64,000 nucleotides of DNA from Marispirochaeta aestuarii. Lineage in GTDB: Bacteria > Spirochaetota > Spirochaetia > JC444 > Marispirochaetaceae. Positions 8,686 through 17,031 of this stretch are shown here, in pieces. The DNA lies in NCBI RefSeq assembly GCF_002087085.1, contig NZ_MWQY01000012.1, positions 99,419-163,418 of the forward strand. Reading direction: 5' to 3'. Under the pieces are notes generated by a model, which made no database searches, was not told the DNA's origin, and was given only the letters and a program-made list of their open reading frames with translations. Position 1 is the first letter of the stretch. Every line of letters starts with the position of its first letter. Position numbers and translations under genes: made by a program.

Positions 8686-9969
8686 ATGTACAGTTATAAA
8701 ATAGAGGGGAATATCCCCTTAAAGGGGACAATAAAAGCGAGCGGCAACAAGAATGCCGCCTTGCCCTGTCTTGCAGCCTGTCTCCTGACCGATCAGCCGG
8801 TTATTTTACGGAACATTCCTGATATTGAAGACGTTTCGGTAATGCTTCAGATATTGAACACCCTTGGTGCAAAAGCGGAGCATCGGGGAAACGGCACTGT
8901 GGCGGTCTGTTGTGCCGACACTCCCAAGTCTGAGGTTCCCGCCGACCAGGCCCGGGATATCAGGGCCTCGATTCTCTTTGCCGGTTCCCTGCTGGCACGG
9001 ACCGGAAAGGTCCTGCTTCCTCCTCCCGGGGGAGACGTAATCGGCCGCAGGCGGCTGGATACCCACTTCATGGCTTTTTCGGAACTGGGAGCGCGGGTCG
9101 AGGTGGACGGAATCTTCAAGCTCACCGCCAACAAGCTGGTGGGGGCGGATCTGTTTCTGGACGAGGCCTCGGTTACGGCAACGGAAAACGCCCTGATGGC
9201 ATCGGTAACGGCGGAGGGCACCACGGTAATCCGAAACGCCGCTTCCGAGCCCCATGTTCAGGACCTCTGCAACATGCTGAACTCCATGGGGGCTAAAATC
9301 AGCGGAATCGGTTCCAACATCCTGACCATCCAGGGGGTTAAAAAGCTTAAAGGTGCCGATTTTTCCATCGGCGCGGACTTCATGGAGGTGGGAAGCTTTA
9401 TCGGTCTTGCGGCGGTTACCCGGGGAGAGATCGAGATTCAGAATGCCAATCCCGAGCACCTGCGCATGACAAAAATCGCCTTTAACAAACTGGGAATCCA
9501 CTGGGAGACCGACGGCAGCACCATCCGGGTTCCGGCGGGTCAGAATATGCGGGTCATGCCCGATCTCGGGGGTATGATTCCCCATATCGATGATGCTCCA
9601 TGGCCGGGGTTTCCTGCGGACCTGACCAGCATTATTACCGTCGTTGCCACCCAGGTTGAAGGAACGGTGCTGGTTCATGAGAAGATGTTCGAATCACGGC
9701 TCTTTTTCGTGGACAAGCTTATCGGCATGGGGGCAATGATTGTGCTTTGCGATCCCCACCGGGCTGTTGTTACCGGTCCGTCCCGTCTTCGGGGTGCTGA
9801 CCTTATTTCTCCCGATGTACGTGCCGGCATGGCCATGGTTCTGGCCGCCCTCTGCGCGGAGGGGACGAGCATGATACACAATGTTTACCAGATCGAACGG
9901 GGATACGAAAATCTCTGTGACCGCCTGGCGAATCTGGGTGCGAGGATCGAGCGTATTTCCAATCGTTAA
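8686..9969 (+). CDS. murA: UDP-N-acetylglucosamine 1-carboxyvinyltransferase, Asp117 variant
   Basis: MurA transfers enolpyruvate from PEP to UDP-GlcNAc, the first committed step of peptidoglycan synthesis. The 427 residues cover the whole two-domain EPT fold, with [11 protein letters not shown] near the N-terminus and ATENALMA in the middle. The active-site loop reads [11 protein letters not shown]: residue 117 (codon 9034-9036, GAC) is Asp where most MurA enzymes have the Cys that fosfomycin alkylates. Asp at this place is known in Mycobacterium tuberculosis, Chlamydia and Borrelia enzymes and gives intrinsic fosfomycin resistance. No Shine-Dalgarno is present. The 3' end overlaps the convergent J-domain gene by 4 bp. 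Confidence 0.93.
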   Translation: MYSYKIEGNIPLKGTIKASGNKNAALPCLAACLLTDQPVILRNIPDIEDVSVMLQILNTLGAKAEHRGNGTVAVCCADTPKSEVPADQARDIRASILFAGSLLARTGKVLLPPPGGDVIGRRRLDTHFMAFSELGARVEVDGIFKLTANKLVGADLFLDEASVTATENALMASVTAEGTTVIRNAASEPHVQDLCNMLNSMGAKISGIGSNILTIQGVKKLKGADFSIGADFMEVGSFIGLAAVTRGEIEIQNANPEHLRMTKIAFNKLGIHWETDGSTIRVPAGQNMRVMPDLGGMIPHIDDAPWPGFPADLTSIITVVATQVEGTVLVHEKMFESRLFFVDKLIGMGAMIVLCDPHRAVVTGPSRLRGADLISPDVRAGMAMVLAALCAEGTSMIHNVYQIERGYENLCDRLANLGARIERISNR

Positions 9970-10373
9970 TCTTTTCTGCGGGAGTTTATGATTCTGTCAT
10001 GGGCTTCCCTGATTTTCAGGAATGCCTCCTCCGAGGTTTTTCGCTGGGCCTCGCTCAGATAAAGCCCGGTATCGGGATGAAACTGGGACGCCAGGTTCTT
10101 GTAGACCCTTCGTACTTCCGTGAGATTCGCTTCCGGTTTGAGTCCCAGGATTTTATAGTCCTCTTCCCGGGCAGTATGGTCTTCTTTTTCCGGTGTATGC
10201 TGTTTACTCCGCGCTTTTTCCCGGGCAGCTGTGAGCTCCCGGCGCAGAAAATCAGCGTACATAAGCCCCAGTATCAGGGTAAAAATCAGGCCGAAGAGAA
10301 TCGATCCGGATATCAGAAAAATCAGAGCAACCAGTAATATGGGGAGAATGGCCAGGCGCTTATACTGAATCAC
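9966..10373 (-). CDS. Membrane-anchored J-domain protein
   Basis: A 135-residue protein with two adjacent N-terminal hydrophobic helices (about 8-40), a charged linker and a C-terminal J domain of about 55 residues with the HPD motif in SQFHPDTG. J domains stimulate the ATPase of DnaK-type chaperones. The usual order (J domain first) is reversed, so this is a small inner-membrane co-chaperone with its J domain in the cytoplasm. The start is taken as the GTG at 10373, overlapping the end of the upstream membrane-protein gene by 14 nt; a longer N-terminus is possible. It is probably cotranscribed with the two membrane proteins upstream. Confidence 0.65.
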   Translation of the reverse strand: MIQYKRLAILPILLVALIFLISGSILFGLIFTLILGLMYADFLRRELTAAREKARSKQHTPEKEDHTAREEDYKILGLKPEANLTEVRRVYKNLASQFHPDTGLYLSEAQRKTSEEAFLKIREAHDRIINSRRKD

Positions 10374-12081
10374 TCGTGCTTTGTCCTGCAAGCAGAATAA
10401 GGCTACCGGTAAAGAGCAGTGCCTGCACAAACAGCATCGCCACGAGGCTCAGCAGGAAACCGCTCTGAAGCAGCAGGTATAACTGCAGGAGCCGGCTGGC
10501 ATAGAGATACAGGTCTGACAGAATAAAAACGACAACGGGAATCACCGGAAGCAGCAGCACATGATACCATCGGCGACCGAAACGGGCCCGCAGGGCCCAG
10601 CCGATGGCGATGCTCAAGGTACCGAATATCAGCAGACTGAAGGGCCGCATACTCCTCATCAAAAGCTCACTCTCCACCGAAGCGGGGTGAAATCCCCGCT
10701 CTTCGTATCCCTTTCGCAGGGCAAGAAGCTCGTGAAGGTACTGCAGTTTAAGGGAGGATTCTGTCATACTGTAGCCCGGTATCTCTGTAATCGAGGGAGA
10801 GAGAGGCTTCAGGGTTGATGGGGTTCCCCGGGGCGAGCCTTCCAGGTAGACCGGTTCATACACAAGGTCCGGAATGTTCCGGTGTATTGATTTGAGCATG
10901 ATAAGCGTACCGTCGGATTCTATGATCTTTCCGGCGGGCACTGTAAAGTGGTAGATAAGGTCTCCCCGGGGTGAAATCCCGAGAAATTCGATATCAAACG
11001 CATAGGCCAGGGTTCCAAGGGACACAAAACGGTTGAAATAGACAAACTCCCGGAGCTCGGGTTCCGATTTATTCAGAAAGAAGATCCTGTGCCTCCCCGG
11101 GATGGGACGTACGTGATCGGTCTCATCGATAAAAAAGGTCTCCTGCCGTACCCGTTTCAGAGCTTCTGAGCTGAAGGTCTGTATATCCCTGTCCAGGGGA
11201 TACTCGTTAAGCAGATCCGTAAAGAGATAATAGGCCTCAATGGTATTTCCCCGGTTCAGCTGGCTGTACGCTTCGCGTTTGCGGCGGAACAGGTCCCCCG
11301 ATTCCTTTGCTTCTCTGCTGAATTCTGATTCCTTGATTCTGTTCCAGGCCTCGGCGGCGACCCGTCGGGCATCTTCACGCTGGGGATCGAGCTGCATTGC
11401 CATGTCAGCGTAATAGTGGGCGGAGTAATAATCCCTGCGGGCCAGGTACTCCTGTGCTGTAGCTGTCAGTTCCCCGGCATCCTGATTCAGCATCTCCGAG
11501 CGCCTGGTTTCCGTTTCCTCAGACCTGGAAAGCCCTTCATCGTCTTCATCAAGCTCCAGGGCGGCAGCGGCTTTTTCCCGGCGCGCCGATACCTCTTCAT
11601 TATCGGGATCGATGGAAAGATAATAATCGAAGTAGGGCAGCGCTTCCTCGAGCCTGTTCTGAAGGAACAGACGATCGCCCTCCTTCAGGGAGCCTTCGGC
11701 GAAGCGGGTGTTCCCTTTGTACTCTTCAAGACGTACCCTGAGGCCGGGGGCAAAACCTTCAGCGAACATGGTATAGACCGCAACAAGAAAGATAAAAATG
11801 AGAAGCGAAGTTCCGGTTATCCGGTGGAAATTCAGGGATGAGTTGGGGGTTCCGGAGGCTTTGAAAAAGAAGCTGAAGCTGAGGAGGATTGCGGAAATTG
11901 TAACCGGCATGAATGCTTCAATTGTCCTGATGCCGGCTTCGGTGAAGACCCACTGCCACAGGTATCCGGGAAGAAGTTCCGAGGCAGGAAAATGGATAAG
12001 ACCGAGGATAAAAAAACCGAGATATGCAAGGAAGTTGAAGAGCAGAATGATTAAAAGCAGGCGGCGACCGACGTTTTTCAT
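10360..12081 (-). CDS. Large membrane protein with TPR-like region, unknown function
   Basis: 573 residues: three hydrophobic helices at the N-terminus (about 6-30, 55-75, 90-110), a long soluble middle and three more helices at the C-terminus (about 465-485, 495-515, 530-565). The first part of the soluble region has tetratricopeptide-like helical pairs (RLEEALPYFDYYLSIDPDN; DYYSAHYYADMAMQLDP), the second a beta-rich domain. The 3+3 helix layout around a large domain recalls LptF/LptG permeases, but no sequence signature supports that firmly. The start overlaps the upstream gene by ATGA, so the two products are likely made in equal amounts and may form a complex. Confidence 0.5.
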   Translation of the reverse strand: MKNVGRRLLLIILLFNFLAYLGFFILGLIHFPASELLPGYLWQWVFTEAGIRTIEAFMPVTISAILLSFSFFFKASGTPNSSLNFHRITGTSLLIFIFLVAVYTMFAEGFAPGLRVRLEEYKGNTRFAEGSLKEGDRLFLQNRLEEALPYFDYYLSIDPDNEEVSARREKAAAALELDEDDEGLSRSEETETRRSEMLNQDAGELTATAQEYLARRDYYSAHYYADMAMQLDPQREDARRVAAEAWNRIKESEFSREAKESGDLFRRKREAYSQLNRGNTIEAYYLFTDLLNEYPLDRDIQTFSSEALKRVRQETFFIDETDHVRPIPGRHRIFFLNKSEPELREFVYFNRFVSLGTLAYAFDIEFLGISPRGDLIYHFTVPAGKIIESDGTLIMLKSIHRNIPDLVYEPVYLEGSPRGTPSTLKPLSPSITEIPGYSMTESSLKLQYLHELLALRKGYEERGFHPASVESELLMRSMRPFSLLIFGTLSIAIGWALRARFGRRWYHVLLLPVIPVVVFILSDLYLYASRLLQLYLLLQSGFLLSLVAMLFVQALLFTGSLILLAGQSTSDSV

Positions 12082-13019
12082 CTGCCCGTCTCGTTTTCGG
12101 GGAAGCGGCGGAAAGGAATGAAGATAAGGTCCCAGAGAACAAGCACCGCTCCCGCTCCTGTGAAGATGTAGTGTATAACATCGGTTAACCTGCGCTCCGG
12201 GACAAATGCCTTGAACAGCTCCTGAGCCTCAGATCCCAACAGCAGGGCCGAGAGAAATACAACGATTCTCATGACAAAGAGCAGATAGACCGCATTCAAC
12301 AGTGGCCAGGAGGTAAAGCGTCCAAAAATCCAGCAGGCGCATATCAGAAAGCCGAAGGAAGCAATAACCAGCACCGCCTGATATAACGATCTGCTGTAGC
12401 TGTAGGCGAAAAAAGAGCTGATCACCGTAAAATCCTGAAATATTCCTCTGATAACAGGCGGGGTCTGCAGGGCCTCGTTGAAGAAAGGATTTTTTGGTAT
12501 GCGATCAAGGGATATGTTGCCCAGGCTCACCACTTTGTCGCTGACCTCCTGGATTTTCCCCGCCGTCAGGTTCAGATTACCGGAAACGGACATAATTACC
12601 CCAGGATCACCCTGAGTAAAGGATTTCTCGATGTAGACAGCCCCATCCCGGTAGGAGTGGATTTTTCCCGGGATCTCCACCGGGGAAGAAACCCGTCGCG
12701 GCAGGGGCTGATAGGGACGGAGGTACGCGATCTGCAGGAAAAGCAGGCCGGAAAAACTCAGCCAGAGAGCGATGAACATCAGCCAGGGAATACCTTTGCC
12801 TCCCTGCAGCATCAGGATCAGAATTACCAGAGCGACAAGGGATGCAGGAACCAGTACTGCGTACAGGCTGCGAAAAATAAGCCCGGCATGTTCATGCATC
12901 CCGGTAATCTGCATGGGGTTTTCGCACCAGCTGTACACATAGACGCCCAGTGTAAGTATAAAAGCGCATAACAGGTAGATGAGAAGATACTTTACAGGAA
13001 TAAGAACTGTCCCTTTCAC
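12078..13019 (-). CDS. Membrane protein, partner of the TPR membrane protein, unknown function
   Basis: 313 residues with about three N-terminal helices, a soluble middle of roughly 110 residues (segments such as SVSGNLNLTAG suggest beta strands) and three C-terminal helices, the same plan as the coupled downstream gene. I do not recognise the family. The start is set by a good promoter on this strand at 13039-13067: the longer frame reaching back to 13118 would begin upstream of it. GTG at 13019 (GTGAG 4 nt upstream) or GTG at 13028 are the possible starts. Confidence 0.5.
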   Translation of the reverse strand: MKGTVLIPVKYLLIYLLCAFILTLGVYVYSWCENPMQITGMHEHAGLIFRSLYAVLVPASLVALVILILMLQGGKGIPWLMFIALWLSFSGLLFLQIAYLRPYQPLPRRVSSPVEIPGKIHSYRDGAVYIEKSFTQGDPGVIMSVSGNLNLTAGKIQEVSDKVVSLGNISLDRIPKNPFFNEALQTPPVIRGIFQDFTVISSFFAYSYSRSLYQAVLVIASFGFLICACWIFGRFTSWPLLNAVYLLFVMRIVVFLSALLLGSEAQELFKAFVPERRLTDVIHYIFTGAGAVLVLWDLIFIPFRRFPENETGR

Positions 13020-13038
13020 TATGCTCACTTCGAAACGA

Positions 13039-13067
13039 ATCGTAGCATGAGGACCGCCCCCTGACAA
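13039..13067 (-). promoter_or_regulatory. Sigma-70 promoter of the membrane-protein operon
   Basis: Reading the minus strand: TTGTCA (13062-13067), 17-bp spacer, TACGAT (13039-13044). Transcription should start near 13032, just before the GTG start candidates at 13028 and 13019. A perfect DnaA box lies about 25 bp upstream of the -35 box. Confidence 0.6.
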
Positions 13068-13336
13068 GCATTCAAAATGTAATACGCACAACTTATCCAC
13101 ATTGGATTTCTGGTACATCTACTAAGGTTTGGGAACAGAAATTTACTATTTCTTTGTATAGCGTGCAGAACTGCAATGGAGTTTTTGAAGATATGGGTTT
13201 AATTCATTATCCAGAAAGAACTTATTTGTCCTGCCGTGTTCGCCCTGTACAGGCACGCTTTCAGCAAAATGCTTATGCTGTATGTATTTAGCTGTTATCC
13301 GGAACTTATTCAGAACTTATCCACAATCTATTCAGA
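13068..13336. other. AT-rich spacer with a cluster of DnaA boxes
   Basis: This gene-free stretch is visibly richer in A+T than its surroundings. It carries two perfect DnaA boxes TTATCCACA (13093-13101 and 13317-13325) and three near matches in the same orientation: TTATCCAGA (13207-13215), TTATCCGGA (13295-13303) and TTATTCAGA (13306-13314). Three of the five lie within 31 bp. No dnaA or dnaN gene is nearby, so this is either a secondary DnaA-binding locus (regulatory or titrating) or, less likely, an origin. Confidence 0.5.
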
Positions 13337-14023
13337 TCAGCGGAGCATATAGCCCCCGGGACGGCAGGTCAGGATGACAGTACGAACCTCCGGAGGGAGG
13401 GCTGCTTTCATTTTTTTCCGCAGTTTTGCGATATGCATGTCAATTGCCCGGGATTCTTCACGGTGGACTCCCCACAACAGGTAAGACAGCAGTTCCTTTT
13501 CCACACGCTTCTGCCGGTTTCGTACCAGGGTTCGCAGTATCGTTTCCTCCGCAGGACTCAGTATTGCACTTCCCCCGGGACCCAGACATTCGTTGTTTCT
13601 CAGACGCAGGTCTCCCCAGGGGTAATCGAGGTTGACGGCATTACGAATCTGCTGTGCTCTGGTCAACAGTTCCCGCTCGTCCCAGGGTTCCTTGAGATAA
13701 TCGCTGCAGCCGGCAAGAAAACTGCCCGGAAGGCCGTAGGCGGGTCCATATACAAAAACAGCTTTTCCCGTCAGGAAAGGAACCGATCGCAGCCAGAACA
13801 GGCAGCTGAGGGGAATTAAGTAGAGATCTATCCGTGTGTCTGTGAGGGGTTCATCACTGAAGCAGAAGGCGATTCCTCTGTTTTCGCGGGCAAACAGATT
13901 CAGTCGAAGCTCCAGTTCTTCTTCCCGGGGCGCCAGATTGACAAGAATTCCCTGGGAAACTCCTGAGAAGAAAGAGGTGTATACATTCTTTTCGGGGATA
14001 AGTCCGGATTGATCAGCTTTCAC
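13337..14023 (-). CDS. OmpR-type DNA-binding protein with atypical receiver domain
   Basis: The C-terminal 100 residues form a winged-helix OmpR/PhoB-type DNA-binding domain (LSPAEETILRTL; DMHIAKLRKKM; CRPGGYML). The N-terminal 120 residues keep the size and end of a receiver (DYLKEPWDERELL, with the conserved Lys-Pro replaced by Lys-Glu-Pro), but the place of the phospho-acceptor has DLYLIPLSCLFWL and no clear acidic pocket. Phosphorylation by a kinase is therefore doubtful, and no kinase gene is adjacent. The start is GTG at 14023. The gene is transcribed towards the DnaA-box spacer and the downstream membrane-protein operon, which it could control; that is inference. Confidence 0.65.
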   Translation of the reverse strand: MKADQSGLIPEKNVYTSFFSGVSQGILVNLAPREEELELRLNLFARENRGIAFCFSDEPLTDTRIDLYLIPLSCLFWLRSVPFLTGKAVFVYGPAYGLPGSFLAGCSDYLKEPWDERELLTRAQQIRNAVNLDYPWGDLRLRNNECLGPGGSAILSPAEETILRTLVRNRQKRVEKELLSYLLWGVHREESRAIDMHIAKLRKKMKAALPPEVRTVILTCRPGGYMLR

Positions 14024-14096
14024 AGGTTTTTACAAATATACTTTTTCAACATTACAATAAAATTCAAGAAAACAGGAGAACAGGTCTGTTTTTTCT

Positions 14097-14648
14097 CTAT
14101 CCCAGAAATACCTGCCCTGAATTGTCGATGGCCAGAATGGTTTTGCACTCGGAGCAGCGAAAACGTCCCGATTTGGTCGCCTTGAGTTTCTTGCCGCAGA
14201 TCGGGCACTGGAAAATCTTCGGAAAAACATCGGTGGAACCGCTCTTTCCATCGGAATTGAAAAAATCAACCGCTTCGTTGAGATTGTCCTTGATGTTAAA
14301 GAACTGAGAGAAACCGAGGAGCTGAAAAACTTCGTATACCTTGGGCTGGATCTCCAGCAGGACCAGATCGCCTCCCCGGGGTTTTACCGCCTTGAGAAAT
14401 GCGGTAAACGAGCCAATTCCCGTACTGGAGACATAGTTGAGACCACCGCAGTTAAAAATCAGCTTGGTATAACCGCTTTCTACAGCCCGGGTAACTCTTT
14501 TTTGAAAGAAGTTGGAATTATAGGTGTCGATATATCCTGTAAGATACAGCACCAGACATCCGTCGACGGAGTCGACTTTCTGCAGGCGGATCTTGAGGCT
14601 GTCGTCCTTTTCGTCGTCAAAACCAGCTACAATGTCGTTATTGCTCAT
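14097..14648 (-). CDS. STAS-domain anti-sigma factor antagonist with C-terminal zinc ribbon
   Basis: Residues about 18-130 are a STAS domain of the SpoIIAA/RsbV kind with the phosphorylatable serine in NYVSSTGIGS (Ser74/75). After a short linker a zinc ribbon follows, with Cys148-x2-Cys151 and Cys165-x2-Cys168. STAS antagonists release sigma factors by binding anti-sigma kinases when unphosphorylated. The added ribbon is unusual and may bind a partner protein or nucleic acid. No kinase (RsbW type) or phosphatase is adjacent. A strong promoter precedes it (14691-14719), and AGAGG lies before the ATG. Confidence 0.75.
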   Translation of the reverse strand: MSNNDIVAGFDDEKDDSLKIRLQKVDSVDGCLVLYLTGYIDTYNSNFFQKRVTRAVESGYTKLIFNCGGLNYVSSTGIGSFTAFLKAVKPRGGDLVLLEIQPKVYEVFQLLGFSQFFNIKDNLNEAVDFFNSDGKSGSTDVFPKIFQCPICGKKLKATKSGRFRCSECKTILAIDNSGQVFLG

Positions 14649-14690
14649 GTGACCTCTTTCATCAGAAATGGAATTCCTCAGACTATGCTA

Positions 14691-14719
14691 ATAGTATAGG
14701 GCTCTCCATTCTTTGTCAA
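14691..14719 (-). promoter_or_regulatory. Strong sigma-70 promoter of the STAS gene
   Basis: On the minus strand: TTGACA (14714-14719), 17-bp spacer, TACTAT (14691-14696). This is one of the best matches to the consensus in the window, giving a leader of about 35 nt before the ATG at 14648. Confidence 0.75.
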
Positions 14720-14823
14720 ATTATTACCACATATTCCCGAAATTACAAGACATTTATCAGTATTATCCGGGAATCCCTATAATCTTTTCATCGGCTAAAG
14801 TCTGCTTCATCTTAACTGCTTAC

Positions 14824-14853
14824 TTGACCGGTAATAAGCTAAGGACGTAAGAT
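14824..14853 (+). promoter_or_regulatory. Sigma-70 promoter of the exported protein at 14876
   Basis: TTGACC (14824-14829), 18-bp spacer, TAAGAT (14848-14853). A GGGGGAG ribosome-binding site (14863-14869) lies 6 nt before the ATG. Together with the STAS promoter it forms a divergent pair. Confidence 0.6.
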
Positions 14854-14875
14854 TATTGCAAAGGGGGAGTAACCT

Positions 14876-15352
14876 ATGCTGCGATCTGTTCTCCTTGTAC
14901 TGCTGATTGCTTTATGCGGGATCTCTGTTTCGGCGGAAACTCCGTTCCAGGCGCTTTCGGATATCCTGGATCTGGAGGCTTCCCTTAAGGCCGTGAGCAC
15001 CGATCCGGCTCTTATTGAGGAGCTGCGGGATAATCAGCGACTGGTACTCTTTACCGGGACCATCGCCGCCAGAAAGATAATCAACGGAGACGAGGCCGAT
15101 TTTATCGGGGAACTGGAGCTGATAGATGGAGAATGGCACGGGACAAGCGCCGTCTCCATGTATAAAAGCTACCTTCGCCTCGAGGGACCCCGGTATTACG
15201 GAACGATACCCGAACGGCGAAGCCGCCGGCAGGACCCCAGGGAGATCGAAACAAACACCCGCTATCTGGTTATCGGGGAGGTTATTGATCTCCGGCGGGA
15301 GGACAGGGGGGTTTTTCCTGTCATTAATGTGATGTTTCTGCGCCGGATATAG
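14876..15352 (+). CDS. Exported protein, unknown function
   Basis: 158 residues with a clear Sec signal peptide (hydrophobic residues 4-18, cleavage expected after SVSA), then a small soluble domain with alternating hydrophobic residues typical of beta strands (RLVLFTGTIAARK; YLVIGEVIDLR). I do not recognise a family. Promoter and ribosome-binding site are both strong, which supports it as a real gene. It stands alone between the STAS gene and the convergent sigma-54 activator. Confidence 0.55.
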   Translation: MLRSVLLVLLIALCGISVSAETPFQALSDILDLEASLKAVSTDPALIEELRDNQRLVLFTGTIAARKIINGDEADFIGELELIDGEWHGTSAVSMYKSYLRLEGPRYYGTIPERRSRRQDPREIETNTRYLVIGEVIDLRREDRGVFPVINVMFLRRI

Positions 15353-15379
15353 TGCCTCAATCCCATGGCCCCTCCTGTA

Positions 15380-16477
15380 TCAGCTGAACAGCAGGTCTTC
15401 TCCCCGTATCAGGTCGGATTCTGCAATCAGCGCTGCCCGGGTAAGACAGGAGCTGAGCTGACGAATGTTTCCCGGCCAGTCATAATCCAGTAAACGGTCC
15501 ATTGCCCGGTGATCCAGGCGTTTATCCTTTTTTCGGAGAAGGTGGAAGGTCAGGAGGGGAATGTCCTCCTTTCGTTCCCGCAGCGGAGGGATGTGGATGG
15601 GGAGAATATTCAGGCGATAGAAGAGGTCTTCCCTGAAGCACTTTTCCGTGACCATTTCTTTCAGGTCCCGGTTGGTGGCGGCGATAAAGCGCGTATCCAC
15701 GCTAACCGGTCTGTTCGAACCCAGGGGGTGAAAAACCCCCTCCTCGATAACCCGCAGCAGTTTGGCCTGATGGTCCATGGGGAGTTCTCCGATTTCGTCC
15801 AGGAAAAAACTTCCTCCGTTGCTGAGTACCAGTCCGCCCGCCCGGTCTACGGCCCCCGTGTAGGAGCCGGTTTTTGTTCCGAAAAGCTCGGACTCGATCA
15901 GGGCCGGGGGAATGGCGCCGCAGTTCCGGAAGCAGAAAGGTCCATCTCTGCGGGGTGAAAGCTTGTGAATAATCTCCGCCGCAACCCCTTTTCCCGTGCC
16001 GCTTTCGCCGCTCAGTAATACTGGCTGGTTTGAGGCGGCGAACTTTTCCATCAGCTGTTTTACCTGCCTGATTGCGGTACTTTCTCCGAGGAAGCCGTCA
16101 AATACCGAATTTTCGCCGCAACACAGGGGTTCCGTGTTTCTGCATAAAAGTTCCGTGCACAGCCTGGTTATTGTACCGGGTTGGGGCGGATCAGGAAGCC
16201 AGTCATAGGCCCCCAGCTTCAGGGCCTGTACAATCGAGTTTACCTCCGAACGGGGGGCCAGGGCCAGAATCGCCGGGGAAAATGCCTTTCTGCGGATTTC
16301 CTTGAGAACTTTCTGCCAGTCCCGTATACCGAGATCGAGAATGACAGTGTTAAAGGATTCATGACCCCGGCAATCCTCGATGGAGCGGCACACTTCGGTA
16401 CAGGAAGAGGGAGGCACCATGGCATCAATGAGGGAGGATGTAAGTGTATTGTCTGTAATAATCAGTAGTTTCAACAT
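15380..16477 (-). CDS. Sigma-54-dependent response regulator lacking a DNA-binding domain
   Basis: A 365-residue protein: receiver domain (about 1-118, phospho-acceptor Asp48 in VILDLG) joined to an AAA+ sigma-54 interaction domain (about 130-350) with Walker A GESGTGKG, the sigma-54 contact loop in the form GSYTGA instead of GAFTGA, and Walker B FFLDEIG. The protein stops right after the AAA+ lid helices, so the usual Fis-type helix-turn-helix is absent. Such activators can act from solution on sigma-54 holoenzyme. The start is ATG 16477: the earlier ATG at 16489 lies only 2 nt from the -10 box of the promoter at 16492-16520 and would not be transcribed. Confidence 0.8.
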   Translation of the reverse strand: MLKLLIITDNTLTSSLIDAMVPPSSCTEVCRSIEDCRGHESFNTVILDLGIRDWQKVLKEIRRKAFSPAILALAPRSEVNSIVQALKLGAYDWLPDPPQPGTITRLCTELLCRNTEPLCCGENSVFDGFLGESTAIRQVKQLMEKFAASNQPVLLSGESGTGKGVAAEIIHKLSPRRDGPFCFRNCGAIPPALIESELFGTKTGSYTGAVDRAGGLVLSNGGSFFLDEIGELPMDHQAKLLRVIEEGVFHPLGSNRPVSVDTRFIAATNRDLKEMVTEKCFREDLFYRLNILPIHIPPLRERKEDIPLLTFHLLRKKDKRLDHRAMDRLLDYDWPGNIRQLSSCLTRAALIAESDLIRGEDLLFS

Positions 16478-16491
16478 TTTTAATTGCATCC

Positions 16492-16520
16492 ATAGTACAC
16501 CATAACTCGGGATTTTGCAA
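16492..16520 (-). promoter_or_regulatory. Sigma-70 promoter of the sigma-54 activator gene
   Basis: On the minus strand: TTGCAA (16515-16520), 17-bp spacer, TACTAT (16492-16497). The predicted leader before the ATG at 16477 is only about 7 nt. Confidence 0.6.
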
Positions 16521-16550
16521 GTAATTGGTCAGTCCACAGCGTTTTTCTGA

Positions 16551-16580
16551 TTGACATGGAGGCTGGCTGCACGCGAGAAT
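16551..16580 (+). promoter_or_regulatory. Sigma-70 promoter of fxsA (leaderless start)
   Basis: A perfect TTGACA -35 (16551-16556), 18-bp spacer and GAGAAT -10 (16575-16580), then 7 nt to the ATG. No Shine-Dalgarno fits in the gap. Confidence 0.55.
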
Positions 16581-16587
16581 AGAAACG

Positions 16588-17031
16588 ATGATCACCGAAC
16601 GCCCGCTTCTCGGACTCTTTGACCGCGCCGCCATATACCGGCTTTTTTTACTTGTTCTTGCAGTTTCTCTGCTCTTTATCGCTGAAATAAGCCTCTATGC
16701 CCGGGCTTTTTCCCTCTTTTCTCTGGACCTGGTTCTGGCTGTTACAGCGGGAACCGGTTTTCTGGCCTTTTTCTGGCTCGTGCTGATGGTACGGCGACTT
16801 CTTAACCGTATCCTTAAGGAGATCCGGACGGGGGTATTTCCGGAGCAGCTTGTCGTCCGTCTTCTGGGGGTCATATCCGGGGGGCTTCTGCTGTTGCTCC
16901 CGGGCTTTATTACCGATTTCCTTGGTCTTGTGATACTCCTGAGTTTCCTCAAAAGGCTTGCCGGCAGGATACTTCTGGCTGTCTACGGAGAGAGGATCAA
17001 AGGCGCCTACGAGTATCTCAAGCTTTCCTGA
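16588..17031 (+). CDS. fxsA: FxsA-family membrane protein
   Basis: 147 residues with hydrophobic helices at about 18-36, 44-66 and 92-120. The family hallmark LLLLPGFITDFLG (about 99-111) matches FxsA, the inner-membrane protein first known for relieving F-exclusion of phage T7 when overproduced. Its cellular role is unclear. The gene has its own promoter and no Shine-Dalgarno; the mRNA is predicted to start at the ATG. The end overlaps the convergent glycosyltransferase gene by 14 bp. Confidence 0.8.
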   Translation: MITERPLLGLFDRAAIYRLFLLVLAVSLLFIAEISLYARAFSLFSLDLVLAVTAGTGFLAFFWLVLMVRRLLNRILKEIRTGVFPEQLVVRLLGVISGGLLLLLPGFITDFLGLVILLSFLKRLAGRILLAVYGERIKGAYEYLKLS

